Part shown: in pieces, positions 1-8,587 of the stretch
Layout of the letters: each line of letters opens with the position of its first letter
Numbering within the stretch: position 1 is the first letter of the stretch
From: Empedobacter falsenii
GTDB taxonomy: Bacteria > Bacteroidota > Bacteroidia > Flavobacteriales > Weeksellaceae
DNA length: 45,711 nucleotides
Reading direction: 5' to 3'
Assembly: GCF_019308355.1 (NCBI RefSeq)
Contig: NZ_JAAGKM010000022.1
Location: forward strand, 1 to 45,711
Notes under the pieces: generated by a model
Databases searched by the model: none
The model's input: only the letters and a program-made list of their open reading frames with translations
What the model was told of the DNA's origin: nothing
Position numbers and translations under genes: made by a program

Positions 1-71
1 AAAGAGTTGAGTCTTAATCAGAATATGAGATTATATAGCTCTGAACTCGTTATAGTGTACTCAAACTCTTT
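1..71 (+). other. Imperfect hairpin followed by a T-rich run at the window edge
   Basis: Bases 1-12 (AAAGAGTTGAGT) pair with 59-71 (ACTCAAACTCTTT) with one bulged base. Inside, TCAGA and TCTGA form a second short stem. A T-rich stretch (72-87) follows, so this could be the end of a structured transcript or a terminator of a gene to the left. It starts exactly at the window edge, so its true extent is unknown. Confidence 0.3.
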
Positions 72-112
72 TCTCTTCTTTTTATACTACAATTTAAGAT
101 TTTCAAATCTAA

Positions 113-166
113 AGGAACTCGTTTCAGTATCTCATAATAAAGATTCTTCGACAGGCTCAGAATGAC
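113..166. repeat. Degenerate dispersed intergenic repeat
   Basis: The stretch contains a worn form of GAACTtGTTTCAG followed by GATTCTTCGACAGGCTCAG and AATGACA. The same vocabulary (GAACTTGTTTCAGGA, TCAGAATGACA) appears in the elements near 40.3-40.4 kb. Such GTCATyCTGAA-type palindromes are common between genes in Flavobacteriia. Family assignment is from memory of that pattern. Confidence 0.5.
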
Positions 167-201
167 AAAAAAAATAGTAAAAACCTATAAAAAATAATAA
201 A

Positions 202-1293
202 ATGAAAAAATTAGCAATTAACAACCAAGAAATTGGAATCTATATCAAAAATAACGAAGTAGATAAAATTTACTCAAAAGGAAATTATTGGATTTTCTTT
301 AATAAAAACATCGAAAAATTAAACATCAACGAAATAATTGATGAAAAATTCCACGCAATGATTTTGGAAAATGAAACATTAAAAAATATGGTAGATTTTA
401 TCGAAGTATTACATAACGAAGTGTTGATTATTTACAAAAACAATCAAATCTATGATTCTTTTTACAATAAAAACGTGATGATTTGGAAAAATTCGACTCA
501 ATTAAAAGCTATAAAATTTGACTTGAATTCTACTGACGAAATTAAGAATTTAACAAAAAGAGAAATTGATATTTTGAGAAAAGCTGGTGCAATTCGTATC
601 ATTTCTGTTGCGCCATATTTCGAAGGAATTTTATTTAAAGACAATGAATTTGATTCGGTTTTAAAAGCTGGTGAATACCTATTTTACAACAACGAAGTTA
701 AAATCTCGATGGTATCTTTTGATATGCGTCCGCAAACAATTGAAATTTCGGGACAAGAAATTTTGACGAAAGATAAAGCGCAATTACGAATCAATTTTAT
801 GGTAAATTATCAAATTACTGATTTGTTAAACGCTTATCAATCGAACAAAGATTTCGAAAAAATGATTTATCAAGCGATTCAATTAGGTTTGAGAGAATTT
901 ATTGGAAACATGAATTTTGATGATTTGATGTCAGATAAAAATTCGGTAACGAATTATATCATTCAAAAATATCAAGCTGAATTCCAAGAAATTGGTCTAA
1001 AATTGATTGACGCAGGTATGAAAGACATTATTCTTCCTGGAGAAATAAGAGAAATTATGAACCGTGTTTTGATTGCCGAAAAAACGGCTCAAGCTAATTC
1101 GATTACGCGTCGTGAGGAAACTGCTTCAACAAGAAGCTTGTTGAATACAGCAAAATTAATGGAAGAAAACGAAACATTATGGAAATTGAAAGAGATGGAA
1201 TACATCGAAAAAATTGCTGATAAAGTAGGAGAAATCTCAATTTCTGGTGGGTCGAATGTATTAAATGAACTAAAAACAATGTTTACAAAATAA
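202..1293 (+). CDS. Slipin-family (SPFH/band 7) protein
   Basis: A 363-residue protein with an SPFH/band 7 core at about residues 120-290 (GAIRIISVAPYFEG, then SGQEILTKDKAQLRINF) and a more helical C-terminus (about 290-345) rich in E, K and A. An unrelated-looking N-terminal region (1-115) precedes the core. No membrane anchor is obvious, unlike stomatins with an N-terminal hydrophobic hairpin. SPFH proteins form oligomers at membranes; the specific role of this branch is not established. It lies 17 nt upstream of rtcB, so the two are probably cotranscribed, which links it to RNA repair by context. The start is an ATG; no clear promoter is visible in the A-rich leader. Confidence 0.85.
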   Translation: MKKLAINNQEIGIYIKNNEVDKIYSKGNYWIFFNKNIEKLNINEIIDEKFHAMILENETLKNMVDFIEVLHNEVLIIYKNNQIYDSFYNKNVMIWKNSTQLKAIKFDLNSTDEIKNLTKREIDILRKAGAIRIISVAPYFEGILFKDNEFDSVLKAGEYLFYNNEVKISMVSFDMRPQTIEISGQEILTKDKAQLRINFMVNYQITDLLNAYQSNKDFEKMIYQAIQLGLREFIGNMNFDDLMSDKNSVTNYIIQKYQAEFQEIGLKLIDAGMKDIILPGEIREIMNRVLIAEKTAQANSITRREETASTRSLLNTAKLMEENETLWKLKEMEYIEKIADKVGEISISGGSNVLNELKTMFTK

Positions 1294-1310
1294 TATTCTA
1301 ACCAAATTAT

Positions 1311-2756
1311 ATGAAAACAACTGAACAACAAAATAAACCAATTAATGGAAATGATTTGATTGCCTTGGGTTATCCTGAGAATGAAATTTTAGGAATTGCC
1401 TTAAAAATTAACCGAAAAAGAAATGGTTATACAAAAGCTGAAATGCTTGATAAATATGCGCAAGTTTTTTCTTCGCCACAAGATTTTTTAGAAGATAAAA
1501 TTTTCAAAACACTTGCAAAAGGTTTTATCGATGGAATTCATTTACCTCAACAAGATGAAAACTTGATTGAATTGAATGAAAATCCAACCGATTTCAAAAT
1601 TTATGGTGCGGAAAAAATTGAGGACGGCGCTTTAGAACAAATGAAAATCGCAATGAAACTTCCTGTTACCGTTGCTGGCGCGATTATGCCAGATGCACAT
1701 CAAGGTTATGGTTTACCAATTGGCGGAGTTTTAGCGACAAAAAATGCGATTATTCCTTATGGCGTCGGCGTTGATATTGGATGTAGAATGGCTTTATCGA
1801 TTTATGATTTACCTGCTTCTCATTATTTTGAACATCACGATTCGTTAAAAGAAACTTTGATAAAAAATACAAAGTTTGGTGCAGGACATGGTTTTCATGG
1901 TCAATACAAAGCTGAACATCAGATTTTGGATGATGCAAAATTTGAGACAAATTCATTTATTCAGAATTTAAAAGATAAAGCATGGTCGCAATTAGGTTCT
2001 TCTGGTGGCGGAAATCATTTTGTAGAATTTGGTTTGATTGATTTCAAAGAAGATGATGAAAAACTGAACATCAAAAAAGGTTCATATTTGGCTTTATTAA
2101 CGCATTCTGGATCGAGAGGTTTCGGTGCTACAATCGCTGGACATTATACAAAAATTGCAAAAGAAATTTGTAAACTTCCGTACAAAGCGCAGAATTTGGC
2201 TTACTTGGATTTAGATTCAGCCGAAGGTCAAGAATATTGGATTGCAATGAATTTGGCTGGTGAATACGCTTCAGCTTGCCACGAAATTATTCATCAAAAA
2301 ATTGCAAAATCTATCGGTGCTGAAGTTTTAGCGAAAGTAGAAAATCATCATAATTTTGCTTGGAAAGAAATTTACAATGGCGAAGAAGTAATTGTCCATC
2401 GAAAAGGTGCAACGCCAGCTTCTAAAGATATAATGGGAATTATTCCAGGTTCTATGACTGCGCCAGGATTTTTGGTTCGAGGAAAAGGTGAAGAAAATTC
2501 GATTAATTCTGCTTCTCATGGTGCTGGTCGTCAAATGAGCCGAACACAAGCGATTAAATCATTATCTCAAAATAAGATAAACGATTATTTGAATGATTTT
2601 GGAATTACACTAATTGGAGGCGGAAAAGATGAAGCGCCGATGGCGTATAAAGATATTCACGAAGTAATGGCTGCACAACAAGATCTGGTTGATGTTGTGG
2701 CTACTTTTACACCTAAAATGGTCAGAATGGCAGATGACGGATCGAGAGAAGATTAA
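1311..2756 (+). CDS. rtcB: RtcB-family RNA ligase
   Basis: 481 residues. RtcB joins RNA 2',3'-cyclic phosphate or 3'-phosphate ends to 5'-OH ends using GTP and Mn2+, in tRNA splicing or RNA repair. The metal and catalytic residues are visible: DAH (128-130), Cys158 in GVGVDIGCRM, His236 in GGGNHFVEFG, His265 in LTHSGSRG, His346/347 in ENHHNFAW, and the guanylylated His403 in SASHGAGR. An approximately 80-residue N-terminal extension precedes the core. It is the second gene of a pair with the slipin gene. Neither RtcA nor an archease is adjacent. It ends at a strong bidirectional terminator shared with hemF. Confidence 0.95.
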   Translation: MKTTEQQNKPINGNDLIALGYPENEILGIALKINRKRNGYTKAEMLDKYAQVFSSPQDFLEDKIFKTLAKGFIDGIHLPQQDENLIELNENPTDFKIYGAEKIEDGALEQMKIAMKLPVTVAGAIMPDAHQGYGLPIGGVLATKNAIIPYGVGVDIGCRMALSIYDLPASHYFEHHDSLKETLIKNTKFGAGHGFHGQYKAEHQILDDAKFETNSFIQNLKDKAWSQLGSSGGGNHFVEFGLIDFKEDDEKLNIKKGSYLALLTHSGSRGFGATIAGHYTKIAKEICKLPYKAQNLAYLDLDSAEGQEYWIAMNLAGEYASACHEIIHQKIAKSIGAEVLAKVENHHNFAWKEIYNGEEVIVHRKGATPASKDIMGIIPGSMTAPGFLVRGKGEENSINSASHGAGRQMSRTQAIKSLSQNKINDYLNDFGITLIGGGKDEAPMAYKDIHEVMAAQQDLVDVVATFTPKMVRMADDGSRED

Positions 2757-2788
2757 AAAAATGCCTGAACAAATGTTCAGGCATTTTA
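2757..2788. terminator. Bidirectional terminator between rtcB and hemF
   Basis: An 11-bp perfect stem, AATGCCTGAAC (2760-2770) with GTTCAGGCATT (2775-2785), loop AAAT, flanked by A-run and T-run. It can end both convergent transcripts. Confidence 0.9.
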
Positions 2789-2799
2789 TATTTTATTGA

Positions 2800-3705
2800 T
2801 TAAATCCAATCTTTTGGATGTTTCAAAACATCGACTAATTTATATTCTTCCGAACCTTCTTCTGGTTGGTGATTATAGTGCCATTGTACATGTTTTGGCA
2901 AACTCATCAAAATAGATTCTATTCGTCCATTTGTTTTCAAACCAAATAAAGTTCCTCTATCATGAATTAGATTAAATTCCACATAACGACCTCTTCTAAT
3001 TTCTTGCCATTCCTTTTGTTCATCAGAAAATTCATCATTTTTGTGCTTTTCAACAATCGGAATATACGCTTCTAAAAATGAGTTTCCTACTTCCGTTACA
3101 AAATCATACCATTGTTCAACTGTTTTTTCTGAAGTTGGTTTCAAGTAATCAAAAAACAAACCTCCTATTCCACGGGCTTCTTCACGATGAGTATTCCAAA
3201 AATATTTATCACATTCCTCTTTATACTTCGGATAAAAAGCCACATCATGCGCATCACAACTTTTTTTACAGATTGTATGCCAATGCATCACATCTTCTTC
3301 ATCCAAATAATACGGTGTTAAATCTTGACCTCCTCCAAACCATTGATCGACAATATTTCCATCTTTATCATACATTTCGAAATATCTCCAATTTGCATGA
3401 GTCGTCGGAATATGTGGACTTGTTGGATGAATAACCAAACTCAATCCACAAGCAAAAAATTTACCTGACGAAACATTTAACGCTTTTTGCATTGTTTCTG
3501 GTAATTCTCCATAAACTTTTGAAATATTAACGCCAGCTTTCTCAAAAACAGCTCCGTCAGTTAAAACACATGAAAGACCTCCGCCGCCTTCTTCGCGTTC
3601 CCAACTATCTCTTAAAAATTTAGCTTTACCATCAACTTGTTCAAGTTTAGTAATAATTTTATTTTGTAAGTCTTGTATATATTGAAAAAATTGATCTTTC
3701 ATCAT
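2800..3705 (-). CDS. hemF: Oxygen-dependent coproporphyrinogen III oxidase
   Basis: 301 residues, the normal size for the family. HemF oxidatively decarboxylates coproporphyrinogen III to protoporphyrinogen IX in cytoplasmic heme synthesis. Family signatures are intact: GGGLSCVLTDGAVFEKAGVN near residue 40, HPTSPHIPTTHANWRYFEM, WFGGGQDLTPYY, RGRYVEFNLIHDRGT and GRIESILMSLP. The reading frame begins with two ATGs (3705 and 3702). A promoter ends 12 nt upstream of the first, giving a leader of only about 6 nt. It is a single-gene unit, with the convergent rtcB downstream. Confidence 0.96.
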   Translation of the reverse strand: MMKDQFFQYIQDLQNKIITKLEQVDGKAKFLRDSWEREEGGGGLSCVLTDGAVFEKAGVNISKVYGELPETMQKALNVSSGKFFACGLSLVIHPTSPHIPTTHANWRYFEMYDKDGNIVDQWFGGGQDLTPYYLDEEDVMHWHTICKKSCDAHDVAFYPKYKEECDKYFWNTHREEARGIGGLFFDYLKPTSEKTVEQWYDFVTEVGNSFLEAYIPIVEKHKNDEFSDEQKEWQEIRRGRYVEFNLIHDRGTLFGLKTNGRIESILMSLPKHVQWHYNHQPEEGSEEYKLVDVLKHPKDWI

Positions 3706-3716
3706 AAATATTTTTG

Positions 3717-3747
3717 CAAATATAGAATGATTGATAACGATTAGAAA
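3717..3747 (-). promoter_or_regulatory. Promoter of hemF
   Basis: On the minus strand: TTTC (3744-3747), 19-nt spacer, TATATTTG (3717-3724). The -7 box is a perfect Bacteroidota TAnnTTTG and the -33 box has one mismatch from TTTG. Confidence 0.75.
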
Positions 3748-3759
3748 GAAGATTAATAA

Positions 3760-4200
3760 TTAACTTCTCACAAATGCATATTGAAATGGAACTTTTATAG
3801 TGGTTTTTATAAATTTCCCTTCATTATTCTTTGCTGGAATAATTTTATATTTACCTCCTTTAATTCTCTCATTTAATCTAAATAAAGACTTTTCTAAGAT
3901 ATCTTTCGTATCCTCACTTCCTTCAAAATCAGAAATAGAAATTACACCATTTTCATCAAAAGTAAAATTGAATTCAGCTTTAAGAAGATAATTTGTAATT
4001 AAGTTTCTCGACCTTAATTCCGTACTTACCATTTTATAAAAATCTTTTCTAAAATTTTGTTTAAAACATTTATTCAACTCCTCATTTCCCTTCTGTTCAA
4101 CTTTTTTACAACTTAGATATATCAAAGGAGTTTTTATAGACTCTTGTGAAAACAACATTATGCTAATACAAACAAAAAATACAAATAAATATTTCTTCAT
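3760..4200 (-). CDS. Secreted hypothetical protein with a TonB-C-like end
   Basis: 146 residues. Residues 1-19 form a signal peptide (MKKYLFVFFVCISIMLFSQ) with probable cleavage near SQ/E. The C-terminal half (about 70-140) has the pattern seen in TonB C-terminal domains: FNFTFDENGVIS, a run of helical residues, then a K-rich stretch and VPFQYAF. That resemblance is by eye only. Two cysteines in the N-terminal half may form a disulfide. Probably periplasmic. It is downstream of nothing obvious and stands alone on the minus strand between hemF and the oxygenase gene. Confidence 0.65.
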   Translation of the reverse strand: MKKYLFVFFVCISIMLFSQESIKTPLIYLSCKKVEQKGNEELNKCFKQNFRKDFYKMVSTELRSRNLITNYLLKAEFNFTFDENGVISISDFEGSEDTKDILEKSLFRLNERIKGGKYKIIPAKNNEGKFIKTTIKVPFQYAFVRS

Positions 4201-4438
4201 ATTCTTAAAATTAATTCATATTATTTAAAACAACTATTATTAATAACTATTTATAATGTAATTTTAATAAATTATATTTATCAAGATAGAAATTATCAAA
4301 ACCTATGTTTAAAATCATATTTTACTTATAATTAATATTTTAAACAATTAGAACCATTTAAACGACTTAGTTTTGCATCAAACCAACAGTTGATTAAAAA
4401 AGTTATTAACAATATTATTCACAAAAGAAATCTTTCTA

Positions 4439-4446
4439 TACCTTTG
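4439..4446 (+). promoter_or_regulatory. Probable -7 box of the oxygenase gene
   Basis: TACCTTTG fits TAnnTTTG; the ATG is 30 nt downstream. No good -33 TTTG is seen at 19-21 nt upstream, so support is partial. Confidence 0.45.
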
Positions 4447-4475
4447 CTGAAGAAATTTTATAAAACAAAATATAA

Positions 4476-5429
4476 ATGTCACAAAACGGAATTCCATCGG
4501 TTAATTTAGCAGACTTTTTATCTGATGATCCTGCAAGAAAACAAAAATTTGTCAACGAAATTGGTAAAGCATACGAAGAAATAGGATTCGTTGCTTTGAA
4601 AGGACATTTTTTATCTGACGAATTAGTTGAAAATTTATATAAAAGCGTTCGCGAATTTTACGCTTTACCTACAGAAACAAAACAAAGTTATGTAGTTGAA
4701 GGAATTGGTGGTCAACGCGGTTATACAGCTTTCGGTAACGAACATGCAAAAGGTAGAACTGTTGGTGACTTGAAAGAATTTTGGCATTTTGGACAGTATT
4801 TATCTGAAGAAGATAAAGCGAAATACAACTATCCAGAAAATGTTGATGTAAATGAAGTTCCAGGTTTTAACACTTATGGTGAAGAAACATACAAACAATT
4901 AGAAAAAACAGGAGTTTACGTTTTACGTGCTTTGGCTTTATTCTTAGGTTTAGACGAGTTTTACTTTGATGATAAAGTAAAAAACGGAAACTCTATTTTG
5001 AGAGCAATTCACTATCCTCCTATCACAGAAGAGCCTAAAGATGCAGTTCGTGCTGGTGCCCACGGTGATATTAACCTGATTACATTGTTAATGGGAGCGC
5101 AAGGTCGTGGATTACAAGTGCAACGTCACGATGGAACTTGGGTTGATGCTATTGCTGCTGACGACGAATTGGTGATTAATGTTGGTGATATGTTATCTCG
5201 TCACACAAACAACAGATTAAAATCAACAATTCACCAAGTGGTTAATCCAGAGAAAGAATTATGGGGAACATCTCGTTTTTCTATTCCATTCTTTATGCAT
5301 CCAGTTTCTGAAATGGACTTATCTGTTTTAGAAGATTGTGTAACAGAAGAAAATCCAAAACAATTTGAAGATATTACAGCTGGGGATTTCTTAACTCAGC
5401 GTTTAAGAGAAATTGGTTTAATTAAATAA
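4476..5429 (+). CDS. Isopenicillin N synthase-like Fe(II)/2-oxoglutarate oxygenase
   Basis: 317 residues. It has the N-terminal DIOX_N region (about 7-115, with GFVALKGHFL) and the C-terminal double-stranded beta-helix. The iron ligands are His196 and Asp198 (AGAHGDINLITLL) and His253 (STIHQVVNP). Arg267 and Ser269 (RFSIPFF) are the usual 2-oxoglutarate contacts. Substrate cannot be told from sequence. In Bacteroidota such proteins are commonly labelled isopenicillin N synthase family, without any sign of beta-lactam genes nearby, and none are seen here. Single-gene unit ending in a strong terminator. Confidence 0.9.
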   Translation: MSQNGIPSVNLADFLSDDPARKQKFVNEIGKAYEEIGFVALKGHFLSDELVENLYKSVREFYALPTETKQSYVVEGIGGQRGYTAFGNEHAKGRTVGDLKEFWHFGQYLSEEDKAKYNYPENVDVNEVPGFNTYGEETYKQLEKTGVYVLRALALFLGLDEFYFDDKVKNGNSILRAIHYPPITEEPKDAVRAGAHGDINLITLLMGAQGRGLQVQRHDGTWVDAIAADDELVINVGDMLSRHTNNRLKSTIHQVVNPEKELWGTSRFSIPFFMHPVSEMDLSVLEDCVTEENPKQFEDITAGDFLTQRLREIGLIK

Positions 5430-5453
5430 GCCATATTTAATCTATTATTTCAT

Positions 5454-5486
5454 AAAAAAGAGAGTTGATTTTGTCAACTCTCTTTT
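5454..5486. terminator. Bidirectional terminator
   Basis: Stem GAGAGTTGA (5460-5468) with TCAACTCTC (5474-5482), flanked by AAAAAA and TTTT. It lies between the convergent oxygenase gene and the 171-residue hypothetical gene. Confidence 0.85.
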
Positions 5487-5489
5487 CAT

Positions 5490-6005
5490 TTACATGCCTC
5501 TTACATACATGTTGTAGTTAAAAATATCCAAACACAACAAAGTGTATTTATAATCATTTTTATTGATATTCACTTCCAAAACTGGATCCGAATTATAAAA
5601 TCTAATTTTTAGATTATCATTCTTATCCAATAATAAATAAATGGATGAAATCGTTGGTCGAATATCATTCATCCAATTCCTCAAAGATTCTTTTGAATCT
5701 TTAATCAACTCAAATTTTTGAAAATATTCTTGAAAAAAATTCTCTAAACGTTGCACTTGTGTCAAACGATCCAATTCGCGATATAAATCAATAAAAACGC
5801 ATAATTTTTCGCGCTTTGGACAAACACACGGATACGGATGTTCGCCATTATAAAGCCATCTTTGCCACTTTTTACAAGACGTTTGTTCTATTGCTTTCTC
5901 AAATTCATCTTCGTATTTTAAAAGCCACCAATTCATACGGCAAATCCGTAAATTACCTTTTGATAACTGCAAAAGCTCGTCTATATAAGCGCTAACGTTT
6001 AACAT
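5490..6005 (-). CDS. Hypothetical protein, 171 residues
   Basis: I do not recognise this protein. It has no signal peptide or membrane segment. Early in the protein there is a cluster rich in Trp and Cys (CRMNWWLLKYEDEF, SCKKWQRWLYNGEHPYPCVC), with cysteines at CxC spacing that could bind metal. The C-terminal half is ordinary alpha/beta. The reading frame can open at a TTG (6008), but the ATG one codon later (6005) is the likelier start. It lies 48 nt downstream of another minus-strand gene and could be in its transcript. Confidence 0.65.
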   Translation of the reverse strand: MLNVSAYIDELLQLSKGNLRICRMNWWLLKYEDEFEKAIEQTSCKKWQRWLYNGEHPYPCVCPKREKLCVFIDLYRELDRLTQVQRLENFFQEYFQKFELIKDSKESLRNWMNDIRPTISSIYLLLDKNDNLKIRFYNSDPVLEVNINKNDYKYTLLCLDIFNYNMYVRGM

Positions 6006-6053
6006 CAATTAAAAATTTGAGTCTTGCTAATTTACAATTTTTCTGATTGAATT

Positions 6054-6626
6054 TTAATGTTTTAAGAATAATTTTTCAAATTTTAGAATCTTAAATTGCT
6101 CATCAAATAAAACGTTATAAAAGAACATTTTTTCCTTCATCGTTTTATTTTTCATTTGCACATTTCGAACTGGAATTAAGACATTAAATTGAAATTTTCT
6201 ATCTTTTTCGAAGTGATTAACAGCCGCATAATAAATCAAATTGTACCACGAATCAATTGGTGCATAAATCCCATAAAAGTCTGGGTATAGCGCATCTGAT
6301 TCATCTTTGTAAACATTGGAAATCGAATAATTATCAATCTCAAATTTCGAAACACATTTGTAGGTTGTTAACTTAGAACAAATTGAAGTGTCTTGTACAT
6401 ATTTTACCGAATCCAATTTCAGTCCAAATTCGTCCATTTTATAATCTTCAAACTTATTAATTGTAGGATCTACCACAATTTTTTTGTTCGGAAATTCTAA
6501 ACTTTGTTTTTGGATATCTTGTAAAATAGTATCGTATATTTTAGTTCGAATTTGATTTGGGTTAACATTTTGCGCATCAACAAATAACACAATATGTAAG
6601 GAAAAAACCAATAAAAAAAGTCTCAT
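6054..6626 (-). CDS. Secreted hypothetical protein, 190 residues
   Basis: Residues 1-18 form a signal peptide (MRLFLLVFSLHIVLFVDA, cleavage before QN), so the protein is probably periplasmic or exported. The rest has no motif I recognise. It is rich in aromatic and charged residues and has two cysteines that could form a disulfide (around TSICSKLTTYKCVSK). It is followed by the 171-residue gene on the same strand with a 48-nt gap. A short AT-rich region with no clear promoter lies upstream. Confidence 0.6.
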   Translation of the reverse strand: MRLFLLVFSLHIVLFVDAQNVNPNQIRTKIYDTILQDIQKQSLEFPNKKIVVDPTINKFEDYKMDEFGLKLDSVKYVQDTSICSKLTTYKCVSKFEIDNYSISNVYKDESDALYPDFYGIYAPIDSWYNLIYYAAVNHFEKDRKFQFNVLIPVRNVQMKNKTMKEKMFFYNVLFDEQFKILKFEKLFLKH

Positions 6627-6924
6627 TTTGGCGTTTTTGGTTTAAAATTTGTTTAAATTTATGAAGTCTTTACGATTCAAAATCAAATTTAGTTGAAAAG
6701 ATTGCAAATCTTATCATTTCATCATATTTTCGTAAACAAATAGTTAAAAAGGTGTTAAAGTACGTTTTCACGTAATTACATATTAACTATTATTGTTTAT
6801 TTTTAATGAGTTAATATAAAGATCAATATCCGACAACAAAAATTTGTTATAAATATTTTCTATAACTATTATAAATAAAATCTTTTACAATTTCTCCAAA
6901 TAAGACATAAAAGTTAGACATTTG

Positions 6925-7091
6925 CAGTGTCAAATAATTTATTCATAGATAGTAAGACAAAGAGTAACAACGAGTATAACGAAATTGATTTATGAAGTTT
7001 GGAATTACTCGCACTCTTTTTACTTTTTAGAGTTTTTTATAGTAGTTTAGGTTGGTTAGTAATCCGTTCACTTTGAACGGATTATTTTTTT
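6925..7091 (+). ncRNA. Candidate structured small RNA
   Basis: The 463-bp gap between the two minus-strand genes (6627-7089) has no convincing ORF. On the plus strand, a weak -7 box GACATTTG (6917-6924) is followed by a long interrupted hairpin: AAAGAGT (6959-6965) with ACTCTTT (7013-7019), and CGAGTA (6971-6976) with TACTCG (7006-7011). An intrinsic terminator closes it (7060-7091). The T-run exists only on the plus strand, where no gene ends, which implies a plus-strand transcript. I cannot assign it to a known RNA family. The stretch 6627-6910 shows nothing else. Confidence 0.4.
7060..7091 (+). terminator. Intrinsic terminator on the plus strand
   Basis: An 11-bp perfect stem TAATCCGTTCA (7060-7070) and TGAACGGATTA (7074-7084), loop CTT, then seven T. 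On the minus strand, the direction of the adjacent peptidase gene, no T-run follows the stem. Confidence 0.85.
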
Positions 7092-8403
7092 ATAGCTTAT
7101 CAATAAAAGCTTTCAACAAATTATATACTTTTTCAGAGGAACTCAAATCCAAACTTTCAGCTGTATCATTGGGATCATGATAAAAACCTTTTCCTCCTAA
7201 TGTGTAAATAAAAAACGACGGAACACCTTTCAAATAAAACGGACAATGATCGGAATTACACGATTCTCCTCGAATTTTAACTTCTTTTAGATAATTATTT
7301 GTTTGATTTAATTCAACTAATTTTTCAAATTGATTTTTAAAAACTTTACCATTCACAACTTGAATCCCTTGATCGCCTGCTCCCATAATATCTAAATTTA
7401 CCAGAAATTTGATTTGATTCAATGGAAAAAGTGGATGATTGACATAATAATCTGCACCTAAAATTCCCGCTTCTTCACCAGCAAAAGTCATAAAAACCGT
7501 TCTGTAATTAGGTTGATGTTTCGAATAATGCTTCATCAGTGTCATCATCATCGCTGTTCCGCTCGCATTATCACTCGCTCCAGGAAAAATAGTTTGTCCA
7601 ACTTTACCTAAATGATCATAATGAGCCGAAATCACGACAACACTATCATTGTTCTTTCCGTCAATGTAACCAATTATATTATTTGCTTTGAATGAATTAT
7701 TTAATTCTGAATCAATAAAATAATCGTTTATTTTTAAATTTTTAGAATAAAATTTATCCGAAATAATAAATTCTGAAATAGAAGATTGTCGTTGACTAAG
7801 ACTTGAAGTCAATTTATCTGATGTAAATCTAAAAATCGCTCGATTTTTATTTTCATTTTTCTCATAAATATTCGCCCATTGTTTGTAATATTTCTGAATA
7901 GAATCTACAGAAGTCACTAAAGGCGGCAAAATAATATGTTTTCCTTTTTGCGATTCATCATCTTTCACAATAAAATCCCTCGTTTTATCTTTCGACTGAA
8001 AAGATTCCACATAGGCTTTTGTGTCAAAAATATAAAAAGGTGAATTGGTTTTCGAAATTGATTTAGAACTTGGCTTTACAATAAAATCAATTCCATATTT
8101 TAATTCTTTTCCATTAATTTTCAGTTTTGCATCTTTGATAATATTAATCGGAAAAGTAAATGTTTGATTATAACGATTAGAAAAAGACTTCAATCCATTT
8201 TTTTGAAATTCGTTTTGTAAATAAATTCCAGCATTTGTCATTCCATTTTCTACATAACCTCTACCAGCAAACGAATTTGACGTAAGCGAATCTAAAATTG
8301 ATTTAAAATATTTTTGATCAAAGGTTTGCGCATTTCCGATTGTAATTGCAAAACACGAAATCAAACCAAATAATATCATTTTTATCTTCAGCATTTTAAT
8401 CAT
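7090..8403 (-). CDS. Secreted M28-family zinc aminopeptidase
   Basis: 437 residues with a signal peptide (MIKMLKIKMILFGLISCF to GNAQ, cleavage near residue 26). The M28 zinc ligands are all visible, numbering from this start: His261 (SAHYDHLG), bridging Asp278 (GASDNASG), catalytic and metal Glu310/311 (FAGEEAGILG), Asp338 (NLDIMG) and His409 (GFYHDPND). The last is preceded by CNSDHCPFYLKGVPS, typical of the family. Expected to release N-terminal amino acids outside the cytoplasm; substrate unknown. The frame opens at a TTG (8415), but the ATG at 8403 gives a normal signal peptide. It diverges from the thiolase gene. Confidence 0.9.
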   Translation of the reverse strand: MIKMLKIKMILFGLISCFAITIGNAQTFDQKYFKSILDSLTSNSFAGRGYVENGMTNAGIYLQNEFQKNGLKSFSNRYNQTFTFPINIIKDAKLKINGKELKYGIDFIVKPSSKSISKTNSPFYIFDTKAYVESFQSKDKTRDFIVKDDESQKGKHIILPPLVTSVDSIQKYYKQWANIYEKNENKNRAIFRFTSDKLTSSLSQRQSSISEFIISDKFYSKNLKINDYFIDSELNNSFKANNIIGYIDGKNNDSVVVISAHYDHLGKVGQTIFPGASDNASGTAMMMTLMKHYSKHQPNYRTVFMTFAGEEAGILGADYYVNHPLFPLNQIKFLVNLDIMGAGDQGIQVVNGKVFKNQFEKLVELNQTNNYLKEVKIRGESCNSDHCPFYLKGVPSFFIYTLGGKGFYHDPNDTAESLDLSSSEKVYNLLKAFIDKL

Positions 8404-8483
8404 TTTATTCTTCAAAAAATATTCTATTCTAAGATAATTATCATTTTAACAAAAAAAATCAATTATCTGTATTAAGTCAATAA

Positions 8484-8516
8484 CAAATTTAAAAAATCTT
8501 TAAAAAGTAAATCAAA
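8484..8516 (-). promoter_or_regulatory. Promoter of the M28 peptidase gene
   Basis: On the minus strand: TTTG (8513-8516), 21-nt spacer, TAAATTTG (8484-8491). Leader of about 75 nt to the ATG. Confidence 0.55.
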
Positions 8517-8587
8517 TTAATACTACTATAAATTTTATATCTTGCATTATTAAGTTATCATAATAAAAACAACAAATCACAAATTAA

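Noticed and set aside
3078-3434. Open frame on the plus strand inside hemF
   Set aside because: It is a shadow of hemF; no independent start signal and codon pattern follows the antisense gene.
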